Origin: Sciurus carolinensis
Taxonomy: Eukaryota; Chordata; Mammalia; Rodentia; Sciuridae
Reading direction: 5' to 3'
DNA: 64,000 nt
NCBI RefSeq assembly: GCF_902686445.1
Contig: NC_062217.1
Location: 175,835,598 to 175,899,597 of the forward strand
Made by a program: the position numbers and the translations under genes. The number at the start of each line of letters is the position of its first letter. Position 1 is the stretch's first letter. Of this stretch, positions 36,901 to 48,900 are shown piece by piece. The notes beneath the pieces were generated by a model. That model saw only the letters and a program-made list of their open reading frames with translations, was not told where the DNA came from and did not search any database.

Positions 36901-39900
36901 CTGTGAACTCTGAACCCTTGCCTCAGAAATGTGCCTGACAGCCAGGCAGCCTTTCGCCCTCTCTCTATTGGGTTACCCCCGTCTGGGGCTGGCCATGAGT
37001 GGTTGAGCATGTGTGGGCTTGAAGGGGCCCCTGGCCTACACAGGACTCAGGGCCCTGTGGCTCCTGGGTCATGGGTTATTGTTAGCTGCACCCCTTTATG
37101 GGGGTGAGTGATGTGTTGCTGGTGAGAGGGCTAAGTACCCAGATCAGTGGGGCGAGATGCAGGACTTACAGGCCCCACTGGGCATCAGGGCACCTGGTCA
37201 GTGCCCAGGGCAAGGCCTTGGCACGTGGGTATGTGGTCTACAGCAACGAGACCAGAGGGGGGCCTCACAGGTGCTGTCTGAGCATGCCTGGTCTCATGCT
37301 CTCTTCCGGCTTGCTCTGGATCACAGTTAGGTGTGCAGTGAAAAGCCTAAGGTCTTTCCAGAAATGTCCTAAATCTAAAATACACTCAGGACTGCTCCTG
37401 TCCTTGCCCTGAGTGTCCCCAGTCAGATGTCATGAGCATCCCTTCTCTGAACAGTGGAGCTCTAGACATGAGGATGTCTTTCTCTGGGTTCATCTGGACT
37501 GACCAGGTGCAAGGAGACCTCAGGACCACAACAGGCTAGGGACACCACCTGAGGGCTCAGGCCCAAGTCATCACCTGCGTACCAGAAATGCAGAGCAGGG
37601 TCTGGCCAGGGTGGGAGTCTACAGGACCTCCTGTCATACCTGAGGGACAAGGGAGATCCCCCTGACCCACACAGCAGCACAGGACCTGCTGTCCACCCCT
37701 GGGCAGGAGAGGTTCAGGTCTCACAGGGCTCAGCCACCCTCACTATACTGGTATATTCTAGAATGTTGAGCAGCATGCTCTCAGGAAGGATCCTCTGTGA
37801 TGGACCTCTGGAGGCACTACCTCCTGAGAATGTGGCTAGAGCCCAGACTTGCTGAGCACCGAGACTAGACTGGCAAGACGCAGGGCCCAGCGGCCCTTGC
37901 CTAGCTTGGCTGGGGCAGGAAGGGCAGCACTGGTTATTAATTGGGAGGCTTTGGAGCTAGAGGACAAGAACTGAGAGCTGCCTTATTCACCGGGATGCTG
38001 GGGTGGGCTGCATGAGGAGATGGCTGTGCCCCAGCCAGTGCCTGTGAAGTGGGATCGGTTAGTGTGGTAAGAGGGTGTGTCAGGCTTCTCCGGAGCAGCA
38101 GAACCAATAGAATATGTAGATGGACTGATGAGATTGGCTCACAGGTCAGAGGCTGCATAGCCCCACAATGCAGGCTGCAGAGCCAGGAAAACCTGCTGCT
38201 GCTCAGCCCCAGAAGCTGGAGCCTCAAAACGGGAGGAACCAGTGGTGACCCAGCCGAGGCTGAGGGCCTGGGAGCTCCCTGAAGAGTGTCTGGAGAGAGC
38301 CCAGGTCCAGGGGCTGAAGCAGCTGAGTCTGAGGTCACGGGCGTAGTCTGAGGTCAGGGCCCAGACGCACCTGCTGGAGGAGAGAGGAGTTGGCACCCGG
38401 GGGGCCTCCTCGTCCTCCACCCAGGCCTCCAGCCTACTGGACGGTGCTGCCCACATTCAGGGTGTCTGCCCACTCTGTTCGCAGTCCACACTCCAGTCAT
38501 CTCTGGACACACCTCTCGGGCACACCTAAAAGTCTCAAAAGCAATAACATTGGCAATCAGAGTTGACCTTCACAAAGGGTAGCCCCCAAAGATAAGATGT
38601 CCTTATTCCTGAGCTGGGTTGCTTACTTGACTTGCCAGAGGAACTTTGCAAAGGTGATTAAGGAGAGTGTCCGTAAAATAGGGATAGTGTCTCAGATTAC
38701 CTGTTGGACCCAGTCCAGTAACATAAGCCCTTAGAAACAGACAGGAAACAATGACTGTGGTGCTGTCAGCTTGGAAGGGACAGGTGACCTTGAACTGAGG
38801 TACTAGCCTCAGGGCCAGTGAGGAAAGGGGACCCACCTGCCAACATACATCAGGGACTGGAGCTGACCCTGGCCCCTGGGTAGGCCCAAAGTGATGGCTT
38901 GACTTGGGCCTTTGAGACCCTGAGCTGAGCTGAGCCCACCCAAACGTCCCCCCCACCCACCAAGAAGACTGAGATGGCCATTTGTGGTGCCTGTGCACTT
39001 CACACGCAGAGCTGTGTTGGGTGGCAGTGGCAGAAGCTGAAGGGGGTCTGGAGCCCCACACTAGCTGTGCTCTGAGCTCCCCCAGCAATGGCAGCTTGTC
39101 TGTCTTCAGTGGTCGTGGTCACCAGCACACCAGGGCCCGCAGCCTCCTCATGCCATCTGGCGGCATGTGCTTTGCCCACGGATGGAACCCCACCGTATCT
39201 TCCCTGGAGCAGGCCTTGCCACCTACCCTGATGCCCTCCTGCAGGGTTAAGGCCAGAGGCCTTTGTGAATAGACCCCTCGCTGCCCTGCAGCTTGCGTGG
39301 ATTGCCCCTCAGGGTCTCTGCTTATCTTCTTTCCTGTCCCAGCCTCTGGCTTCACTGGGCACCCACGATCCAGAAGCAGCTGTGTGCCCTCACCAGCTTC
39401 CTGCCCTGCAGTTGTGCACACCTCGGGCAGTGCAGCAGCCCACGTGTTGCCTGCTGAGCACTCAGGAGATACCCAGCACCTGTTGGCTCATGGGCTTAGT
39501 TATAACTGTTTTCCTTTAATCTGGAAATAGCATTGAGGTTTTCTGATTGCAAGTGGGGATTATGGAGAGGAAAGATGCTCCAAGCTGAACTGTTGATTCC
39601 ATGTGCCAGGGTCCAGTCCACAGTCAGAAATGCTTGACCTCTCTGCTCAGTTAGAGCACACAGCTGTGTGGGCCTCAACCAGAGGCTCCAAGGTGTGTCT
39701 CTGCCACCCAGGACACATCCAGGGTTCTCCCATTGACAGGGAGGTAGCCAATGATCTTCCTTCACCCAGGATGCACCTGACAGCTCTCCACTTCCTGGGA
39801 TGCACCCACTGACCCTTTTCTCTTTGGTTCTACTGTGTTTTAAAACTTTGTGATCCTCCAACAGCATTCACAGGCCCCTAATGGGTACCATGTTGGGTCT

Positions 39901-42900
39901 GGGGAATTGTCTTTGACCAGGAAGTGGCTTGAGCAAGAAGCTTGAGCTGGGAAGACCACGGTAGTAGTTAGAGGTGCTGCTTTGTGGCTCCGTACCTACC
40001 AAGCCATGTCCTTAGACTGGCATGCAGCTCAATGGTACAGCCCATGCTTAGCACATACAAGTCCTTAGCACAAATAAATAAGTAAAAACAGATGTACTCT
40101 CAGATCACATTAAAATAGGCAACCTCAGCACACCCAATGTGCATGTGTACCATGCATGTTCTCAAGAAGAAGAAATCATGCAGATATGTGTAGGTGTGGT
40201 GTGGTTGTGGTGTGTGTAGAAAATCATGCAGAAGGCTATCCTTATGTGCATGTGATAGCATGTGTTCATGTGTGTGTGGCATGTGGGTTTGCATTTTATG
40301 TCTGTTTTCACACATGCAAGATGTGTATGAGCATGTGGGTGTGGTTTTAAGCGTGCACACTTTGGGTGTCCTTTTATGATATCCATGTACATCATCGTGT
40401 ACATGTGCACACAGGTCACTTGTATGTGTGTGCTCATAGGCCCATGTAGGCATGTGCAACTACGATAGGCATTGGAAATTGCATGGGTGTGTACATGAGC
40501 ATGCAGATGTACATTGCACAGGTGTGTGTGTGTGTGTGTGCGCGCACATCTGTGCATATGCACGAGTGTGTGTGAATTGTGTGCAGGTGTGCAGATATAA
40601 GTGCAGGGCACACTATACATTCTGTGAGTGTGCACACATCTGAATAGGCTTGTGTGCCCATGCATGCTTATGCACGTATGCTTCTCTATATGTGCATGGG
40701 TGTGTGTCCGTGAGTGAGCATGGGTGACTGTGCACATTTGTGCACAGTTGCTAGGACAGAGCATTCTGCCTGTTGACCGTGGTTGAGGACCTCAGCCTAC
40801 ACATACAGAGTGCCCCCTATGTCCCAGAGCTTGTCCTTTTTCCACGTTAGACTCATGTCAGGACATGTCTGTGCCCAATCATGCTTTGAGCCCTCCCAGT
40901 ACCTCCAGGAAGACTGTGAGGATTCCATACTTGGGACTTGTCCTTGACGAGGTTTGGGTGCCTACGGGACAGTGTCTGTCCTGGGCTGTGAGAAGCAGGA
41001 ACGGGATGGTGAGGCTCAGTGCCTCAGCACTGTCTGCAGGTAGCGGTAGGCCAGCAGAGCTGAGGGAACCTGCAGGCTCTTCTTCTGCATCTGTTTCTGG
41101 ATTTTCAGAATCTTTCCAGAATCTCTCTGGGTTTGCTCTTTCATTCAAGCGAGTGAGTTGCAGCCAGTTGATTGGCTGGATGTGTCTTGTGTTGCCTCTT
41201 CCCCTCCTGTCCAGGTCCCTAGGCATTGTGGGAAGGACCTCCTCCCTCGGCAGCAGGAGCTCCATGGTAGAGCCTAGCACCTGGTGGCCCAGGGGATAGT
41301 GTCCCCAGTGCTGGTCCCAGGGCACTCTATAGCAGATGGTGTGAGATGACAGTGGCAGGGTTCCTTCACAAGGGACCTCGTGGCTGTTCTGCTGTTTCCC
41401 GTGGACTAGTGGAGCTGCATTCCTAAGGGACTGTAGCCTCATCAACCCACTTAGCTTAGAAGGTGCTCGTGACCTGGTGCTGTGGAACCCTCAGTCCTCC
41501 CTGATTTCCACTGAAGCCCTGGTGTCCTGGCACCTTCTCTTAGATGACCACAAGCCCAATGACTGCAGGCAGCTGGCCATATCAGGCTGCTGCTGCCTCC
41601 ACCACAACCTTCTGGAGCCTTCCCCTGCCCTTGAGATGCAGGGACCATGCCTGAGTGCAGGCCAGGTGAAGGCCTCTGGGCCCTGTTTTGACATGGCTGC
41701 ACGTGCCTGCCATGGGGACTGCTGTGCCCGGGCACACCAGTGTGCCATGGAAGCTGCTGCCTTGGTGGAGCAAGCCAGCAGAGGCAGGAATAAGCTGCCC
41801 TTGCACATGTTCTGTGCTGGGGTCCAGGGCGAGGCAAGGGATCCTGTGTCCCCAGCAGGCCCAGCTGCTCACACCTGCAAGCCCAGATCCAGTTTCCGCC
41901 ATGCAAGTCCTGCAGGCGGGCTGGGTGCCGGTGGCTGACTAGTTTTCAGCTCTGCTGGTGTGAACATGACCTGTGATGAAGAAGACAGTGTCTGCTGTAG
42001 TTATTGCATTGGGCAAATAGCAAATAGTAGACAAGTATTCATAGGTGCCCTTAAAGGTATAGCAACGGATATTACCATTTATTAAGGAGAAGAACCACAT
42101 CCCACTGAAACTGAAATTTGAGATGAAACCTGAGTCTCTACTTCTGTTGGTGGTGGGTCTGTGCGAGCTGCAGGCCTCCAGGGCCAAGAAAGCCCGCTTT
42201 GGTGTGAGCAGCTAAGCGCAGCAGGGCCTGCGTGCACGTGCCAGCTCTGCAGGCTGTCTCAGCAGAGCCCGGGCTCCTGCACTGCCTCTCCGTGGGGGCC
42301 GCGCCCTCCAGTGCTTCAGCAGACACAAAGCTCCCACCCGCCTCTTTCCAGGCTCTTCTCCCACAGATCTAAAGAGTGGAATTCACAGGACAGCAGAAGG
42401 CCAGAGTGGAAGGAGTGGGATTTAGGAGGAGCGCCAGCAAGGCCAGAGGGGGCCTGATGGGCTGCGGCCCAAGTGCTAGTCTAGGGGTTTGCATGGCACT
42501 GGGCCCACGTGCCTCGTCCAGAGTCATGCTGGCCAGTGTTTGGGAGAGCACATTGCTGGTGGCCAGCCCTGCAGTCTCGTTTAGTCTGACCCACTTCTGT
42601 GTCCTCACTGCCCAGGGGGAAGTGGGAGGTTGCTGTCCTCACTCTGGGGGTGCTGGGGCTCCAGGTGGCAGTGCTGAGGGACAGATACCTCAGCAGGACA
42701 GGTCAGTACACCTCAGGTCCACACTGGCAAGGCATGCTCTGCCCCCATGGCCCATAACTGCCCGCTGCCCCTGCCCCAGCCTCACGTGCCACTGCTCCAG
42801 GTCCAGGGCTGGGCTGCACATTGCAGATGGCCCTGTTCATCACTTTGGGACATGTCCTGGAGAGCTGTGGTCCGTGTGGGCCTGGACCCTTCCATTCTTC

Positions 42901-45900
42901 AAAGTGTCAAGGACCCAAAGGAGTTTTTGTATCTACTGGTAGTTTCCATAAGTTGTAAACATTTATTTATTCATCTTAACAATAATAAACTATTATGTTT
43001 CTAAATATGTTTTTACAACTTCTTGTAAGATGTGATTATTTTCCACACAGAAGGAGAAGACGAGAGGGATGGTGGTGTTTGACCGGTAGCTTTGTAGTTG
43101 GCTGGACAGGTGATGTGAGGTCCGGCCCCCTCCATACACGGAGCTGGACCAGGACGGAGCAGCTAACCTCCCCAGCTATGCCTCTGCTCCCAGAGGGCGA
43201 TGCCTAGAGCCTCCCATGCCCTCTGGGAGGGTCCTGTGGACATGCTGGCGTGGTGGGCAGGCTCTGGATGGCCACACTCCCTTGCAGAGCCCATGGCACC
43301 TGCGCCAGGACAACAGGTCTCCTCGGAGGAGGCTTCAGGGCGGGGTGCTGTCAGATTCGTGGGCAGATACATTTTCCAGAGTTCTAGATTTTTCTCAAAA
43401 GCTTGAGTTTTGTCATTGGCATCAGATGCTCTCAGGGCTCCTGAGAGGCAGGCTCATCTCATCCCCTCTCAAGAGGATGGCTGCCAGCCGCCCATCTGAG
43501 GAACCCCATTCTGTCTGTCAGTCCGTTTGCAGGAGCAGCCGCGGAGGTGGAAGCTCAGGAAGAGTAGGCCTTGGTACTGTGGTCGGGCACTCGGGTCTCC
43601 TGGCCTCCACCAGCTGCGGAGTGACACCAAGGAGGAGGATGCTGGCCACATGGCTCAGGCACAGCCCTCTGCGCGTGGCGTAGGCCCCTCAGTGCCGTGC
43701 AGTGTCTGTGCCAGGAAGCGCCAGTTGTCTTGGAGGTGTTGTGAGGATTGCTAACCTCTTCACCTTCTGGACCCTGGAAGGGTCTCCGAGATCCCCAGAG
43801 GCCCGCCTGCCAAACACCAAGGACGACCCCAAACTGAAAGCAAGCAGAATGTCACAAACAGTGCCATGGATGCTGGGCACTGAAGTAGGGGCCACACAGC
43901 TGCACAGCCGCTGCCGCTCCAGGGTGCACAGACAAGGCCCTGCAGCAGAGCAGGGCTGCCAGAGCCTCGCATGCCCTTCCCTGCCAGCCAGCCCCCCCCC
44001 CCGGGGCTGGCGTGGCATTGAATGCCCCTTCTGTGCCAGCACCTTGTCTTACGCCACATGTCAGCAGCATGATCTGCATCTGCTCGTCAGAACTCTCCAG
44101 AGCACCGACCTCTTCAGAGGATGTCAGAAGGGGAGCGGTCAGCACCCAGCTGTGGGAAAGCAGTGCCTGTAATGGACAGACCACAGAATAAGATCGGGCT
44201 CTGGCATTTGAAAAAGACGAGGCTGTGTGTGAAAGAGGCTGAGGCCCTGGACAGCCAGCAGGTGGCCTCTCCTGGAGCACCTGCTCTCATTAAGGGCTGC
44301 GAGCACTGGGACCGGCACCCCACTGCCTGCAGATCTGAGCTGGCCCACGGCAGCAGGGCAAGCCCTGCCACAGCCCTCCCGGGAACAGCGACATCTGTGG
44401 CTGGCTGAGCCCTGGCTGGACTCGGGCTGAGGGTGCCAGTGGTGCGTAGGAGGCCCAGCGGGAGCCACGTCAGCGGCCTCAGCCCCTGCGGCTGCCTCCT
44501 CCTCCAACCTGGCCACCGCCCTTGCTGCTCAGCCGCTTCTCTGGTCTCAGCTGCAGCTGGTGGCAGTGCAGCTGGGGTGCGTGCGCACCAGCACTGCTCA
44601 CTGCGACTCCGGGCCTCCATGGACGTAGCGTTGTCCAAGTGAGTGCTGACGGAGGGATACAGCCTGCTCGATGCTCCCAAGGGAGCCGTGTCCAGGTGTT
44701 TACCAGGTGAGGGCTGGAAGAGGGGGTGCCCTCCCGAGGTCAGCAGCCTCGCAGTCGCTTACTGGGCTGTGGTCCGGAGGCATGGAGCCGTCTGGCCCTG
44801 CCGCGGGCCTGTGCTTGCCTGGGTGTTGTGGCCCCAGAGCCATGGCAACGCTATCCAGCCCAGCCGCCCAGGCGTCCACCCAGCCAGAAGCAAACAGTCT
44901 GCCCACATCCTGAGGGAAGCAGGAGGGGCAAGGAGGAGGCTGTGGGCTGGGAACACAGGTGGGCGATTGTTCATTTTATCACCACCGCAGTTAACCGTGT
45001 GGGGCCGAGATAGGGCCAGCGTGTCCTGCCTCCCGCGGTGCAGGTGTGCGTCCCGGTAAGTCTGGGTGCGTAGCCCTGCCTGCCGGAGTCCTCAGCGGGG
45101 CTTCGCCTCTCCAGCCAGGCATCAGCTTTGCAGTGTGAGTGGAGGGGTCCTGGGACCTGTGTCTACACTAGCCTCCCAGGCCCCCCTGGGACCAGAACCT
45201 CTGTGTGCACCCCACAGTGCAGGCGAGGACAGCCTCCACCTGGGACTCTCCCATGGCAGCCAGAGGAGCCAGGGCACAGTGGACCCAGGACTTGGGGTAC
45301 GGCTGGGTTGACTGCACAGGGAGTCGTTCCTGCCACCCCAGCCCGACCCATTCTGTGACCCAGCCAGAGCCCTGTGTGTCCAAGCACAACCACCCTCAGG
45401 TCCTGTCCCTGCAGCCAGAGGGGTGGCCCTTGCCTTCTGCCAGCTCCGGCTTCACGGAGCACCAGCGCCCAGCACTGCAGCGCTCTCGAGGAGCAGAGCC
45501 TCGTTTAAAAGCCACCGCCAGACTTCAGACCCAGAATGCCCTGCGTGGGGGCGCAGGCCGGTGCAGGCTCCAGGGCACCCAGACCCAGCTGCCCACAGCA
45601 GGCTTTCTGCAGCTCCCATGCCTGGAGCGATGGTCTCTGAGCGCACAGGGCCCAGTTCTGCGTCCTTCTGAGCCAGCTCCTGCCAGTGACACGGTTGAGG
45701 CCAGGCTTGGTCGGACCCTGTCAGGCAGTTCAGTAGCTGCACACTAGACCTTGTCTGGAGAGAGCCCGGGGACAGTAACTGGGATGGACAGAGCCACTGC
45801 CCACTAGACCTCACTCCTGACGGGAGAACTGACTCACAGCTCCCGGCTGGGCATGCTTTCGTGGAGACTTCTGTCTGTGGCTTGAGTCAGTAGGACCCCT

Positions 45901-48900
45901 GGTGCATGGAGAGGCCTGCTGCCCAGTCCTCGTGGGGGACTTCTAGTGGAGGTCATACCCACACCCTCCAGTCCAGCTCCTGAGTGCCTTGTGCCCCCTT
46001 CCCACTGGTCTCCTGCCTGCTGTGGGGCTGGCTTAGTTCAGTGAGGGGCAGACCTGGGCAGCCTGACTCTGCAGCCCTAAGGGCTGTGGGCCCCCTGCTG
46101 CCATCCCTGGACGGCTGCAGCAGAACGGATAGGGCAAGACGTGGTCCTGGCAGGGTGTCCTTCCGTCACGGCCCGTGTGCAGAGACGAGCACTGCAGCCA
46201 GGTGACCGTCATTCTGAAGCTGTGGCAGGGACAGGCTGTCAACTGCTTGTTCTCCCTGGACAACACGCAGGGGTCTCTAGTGTCCTGTGTTCTTAGAAAC
46301 AGTGTTGTTACAGTCGGAGTTAGGTGGATTTTGTTTTTAGCCAAATCTGACTCCCTGTGAGAGGCTAGGGTCACAAGCCACAGTTTCTGGGAGCATGTGC
46401 TGAATCCCTCTGGGGAGCCAACAGGAAGTGTGTTCTCCGAGGGGCTCGCTGTTGGATGAGTGAGGCACAGGGGTGATGTGAGGTCCTGGGGCCTCGCCAA
46501 GGGCAGTGGTGAGGCGCCAGGCCCGCAGGTATTCAAGCCATCCCAGGAGCCCACAGAATCAACACCTGGCAGTGCCCAGGGCATCCTCAGCCTGCAGAAT
46601 CAATCCCTCTTCTCTTCCAGTAAAGTTAACAGGAAGAAGCCCATGGAGCACGTGCCATCCTCTGCAACTGCTATGTGACCTTTTAAAATCACCTCGGAAA
46701 AAACACAGTAACACAGGCTCTAGAGTCTTGACCCTGGCTGTGCGAGCAGACGCACCACGCCTGGGGGGCATAGTGGAGCTCGGAGATGTTTTCGCAGCCA
46801 GCCTCTCGAAGTAGGCAGCTGGGGAGATGAACGGCAGCGGGCTGGCTGTGCCTGAGGTGGACACAGGGGCAGGGGGCTTCCCCTGAAGTGCAGCTCACAC
46901 ATCTGGGGAGCCTCTGGGCACATGGAGACACAGCGGGGCTGTGCTGGGCCAGAAGGAACTGTGCTGGGGATGAGGCAGGTGCCTGAGGCACAGATACCTG
47001 CCCCCAGGATGATGCAGGGTATGCTCAGCACATGGGTCAACAGGCCCGAAGGGGCTGGCACCTCTGAGCTCCTGGACCCTCAGATGAGCACTGTAGCCAC
47101 TGGGTCAGGTGGAGGAAGCGTATGCCCTCCTGGGTTGCCTTAAAGCCATCAGTAGACCCTGTGCAGAGACTATTTGATAAGCAAACTTAAGCTGTGAGTT
47201 TGGCATTATATTCTAGAAACTTCTGTGTGTGCATTCTTTCCCTGAGTAGCCAGCTTCCCTTTGGAATGCTGAGGTGGCATGGACCCCGGGGTGCTGCTGA
47301 CCTTTTCCTCCGTGTCTCCCCAGCTACCCGTACAGCGAGGACTCCAGGCAGGGTGAGCAGTACATGAACACCCGGTGTCCAGCATGGTGTGACCGCATCC
47401 TCATGTCCCTGTCAGCCAAGGAGCTGGTGCTCAGAGTAAGTGGAGCTCCCTGGATCAGCCACTGGGAGGCACAGAGCAGGACTGGGCTTCAGGGCCAGGT
47501 GGATGAGCTGCTCGCCCGGGGTCACTCTAGGCGGAGCCCTGCCTTGCCCTGAGGTGAGCTGAGCCAAAGCACGGGCTCCTCCTGGCTAGTGCTCAGGCCC
47601 CAGTGAGGGCCGCTGAGTAGACTGTGCACACGGCCATGGGCAGGGGTCTAGAAGTCCCAGCTTCCTGCCTCCTAGAGTTCAGGGCTCCAGCCTGCGGGTG
47701 AGCACGTAGGCAGTGAGCTCGGAGGAATGTCTGTCGGCTGTTGTGGTCAGCAGTCCACGCTGGGCTCGGGGTCAGAGACGAGTGGGTGCTATTCTGGGAG
47801 GCCATGGGGCACATGTCGGGGAACGTCCAGGCTGCATGTGGTTCCAGGGTTTTCCCACGTGCTCACACCAGAGTGTTTTCAAAAGGCCAGCATGTGAGTC
47901 TTGTCACCCCTCGGGGAAGATGCGGCAGTGGGAGTTGAGGACTCAGGCCAGGACAGCAGGCTGCTCGGGGTGCTGGCTGCCATGGCATGGGGCAGGAGGT
48001 TGTGGTCTGGGCTCTGTGGGCTCTGCCCCTGCCTGGGCCCAGAGCAGCATGGGAGCCCTGCTGACCAGCCCACCTTAACCTGAGTTGCTGCGAGCTGCCA
48101 TGTCTGTGCCCCTGTGCTAGACAGCACCCCCAGGTACTCTGTGTGCCCTTGAGATGCCCCCAGGCTTGCTGGCCCTACTGGCCCTCCTCCTGAGGCCCTG
48201 CTGGCCTTCTCTCTGAGTTGCTATTCCTCCCCACCCCTGGGGCACAGCAGGTGCTCAGTGTCTGGCCCTGGGAGGGACCTGCCTCCCACAGCCCAAGTTG
48301 GAGACAAAGGACTCTGAGCAGAAGCTCTTGGATCTGCTGGGAGCTTGGGCAGGACAGAGGGCTGACCCAGGGCAGCTGTGGCAGGCAGCCCTGCCTTCTA
48401 GCCTGTGGTCAGAGCATGCACCACTGTGACTTGCCCTCACCCGGGCCGAAGAGAGACCACCTGGGTTCTGGCCAGCAGCCTCCAGGCCCAGGGGGAGCAG
48501 GGGGTCCTGCTGTGGCCCATTGGCCAGGATTGGCTCATCAGCCCTGCAGAGACAACACTGCCAGCACTGGACAGAGAATAGGGTTGCACAGTGACTCAAG
48601 ATGGGCATTTCACTGTTGGCTAGAAGGAAATGCTCAGGGGGCTTGGCTGGGGAGTGACCACTGGCACCCACCAGGAAGATGTCCACGGCCAGGAGAGCTG
48701 CCTTCCGTGCTGAGCCCTGGGTGTAGCCGAGGGCTGGCAGGACCCTATGCAGCTGGGCCAGAGGTATAGGCAGCACCAGAAAGGCAGCATTTGTCCTGTC
48801 TGACAGTTGGCCACATCTCCCCTGGGTCTCCAGACCCAGGACTCCACACTTTAAATAAAGTCACCGTGGGCTCTGCTCCTGGCCTCCACTGAGGCCATGG

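Larger units (their letters stand above)
36179..47323 (+). other. INPP5A: INPP5A intron, 11.1 kb
   Basis: Holds old repeat fragments (38060-38870), an ID-like SINE (40015-40088), a 620-nt TG-rich tract (40126-40750), a CTCF-like site near 42299 and mostly GC-rich sequence. No gene is supported. Confidence 0.8.

Noticed and set aside
40162..40764. His/Thr-rich 200-codon frame resembling a metal-binding repeat protein
   Set aside because: It is the translation of a degenerate CA/TG microsatellite.
47365..47367. TGA as a genuine early INPP5A stop
   Set aside because: It is in frame only if the one-base loss at the C run is real. The downstream codons are conserved in the other frame, so I treat it as a consequence of an indel or assembly error until reads say otherwise.
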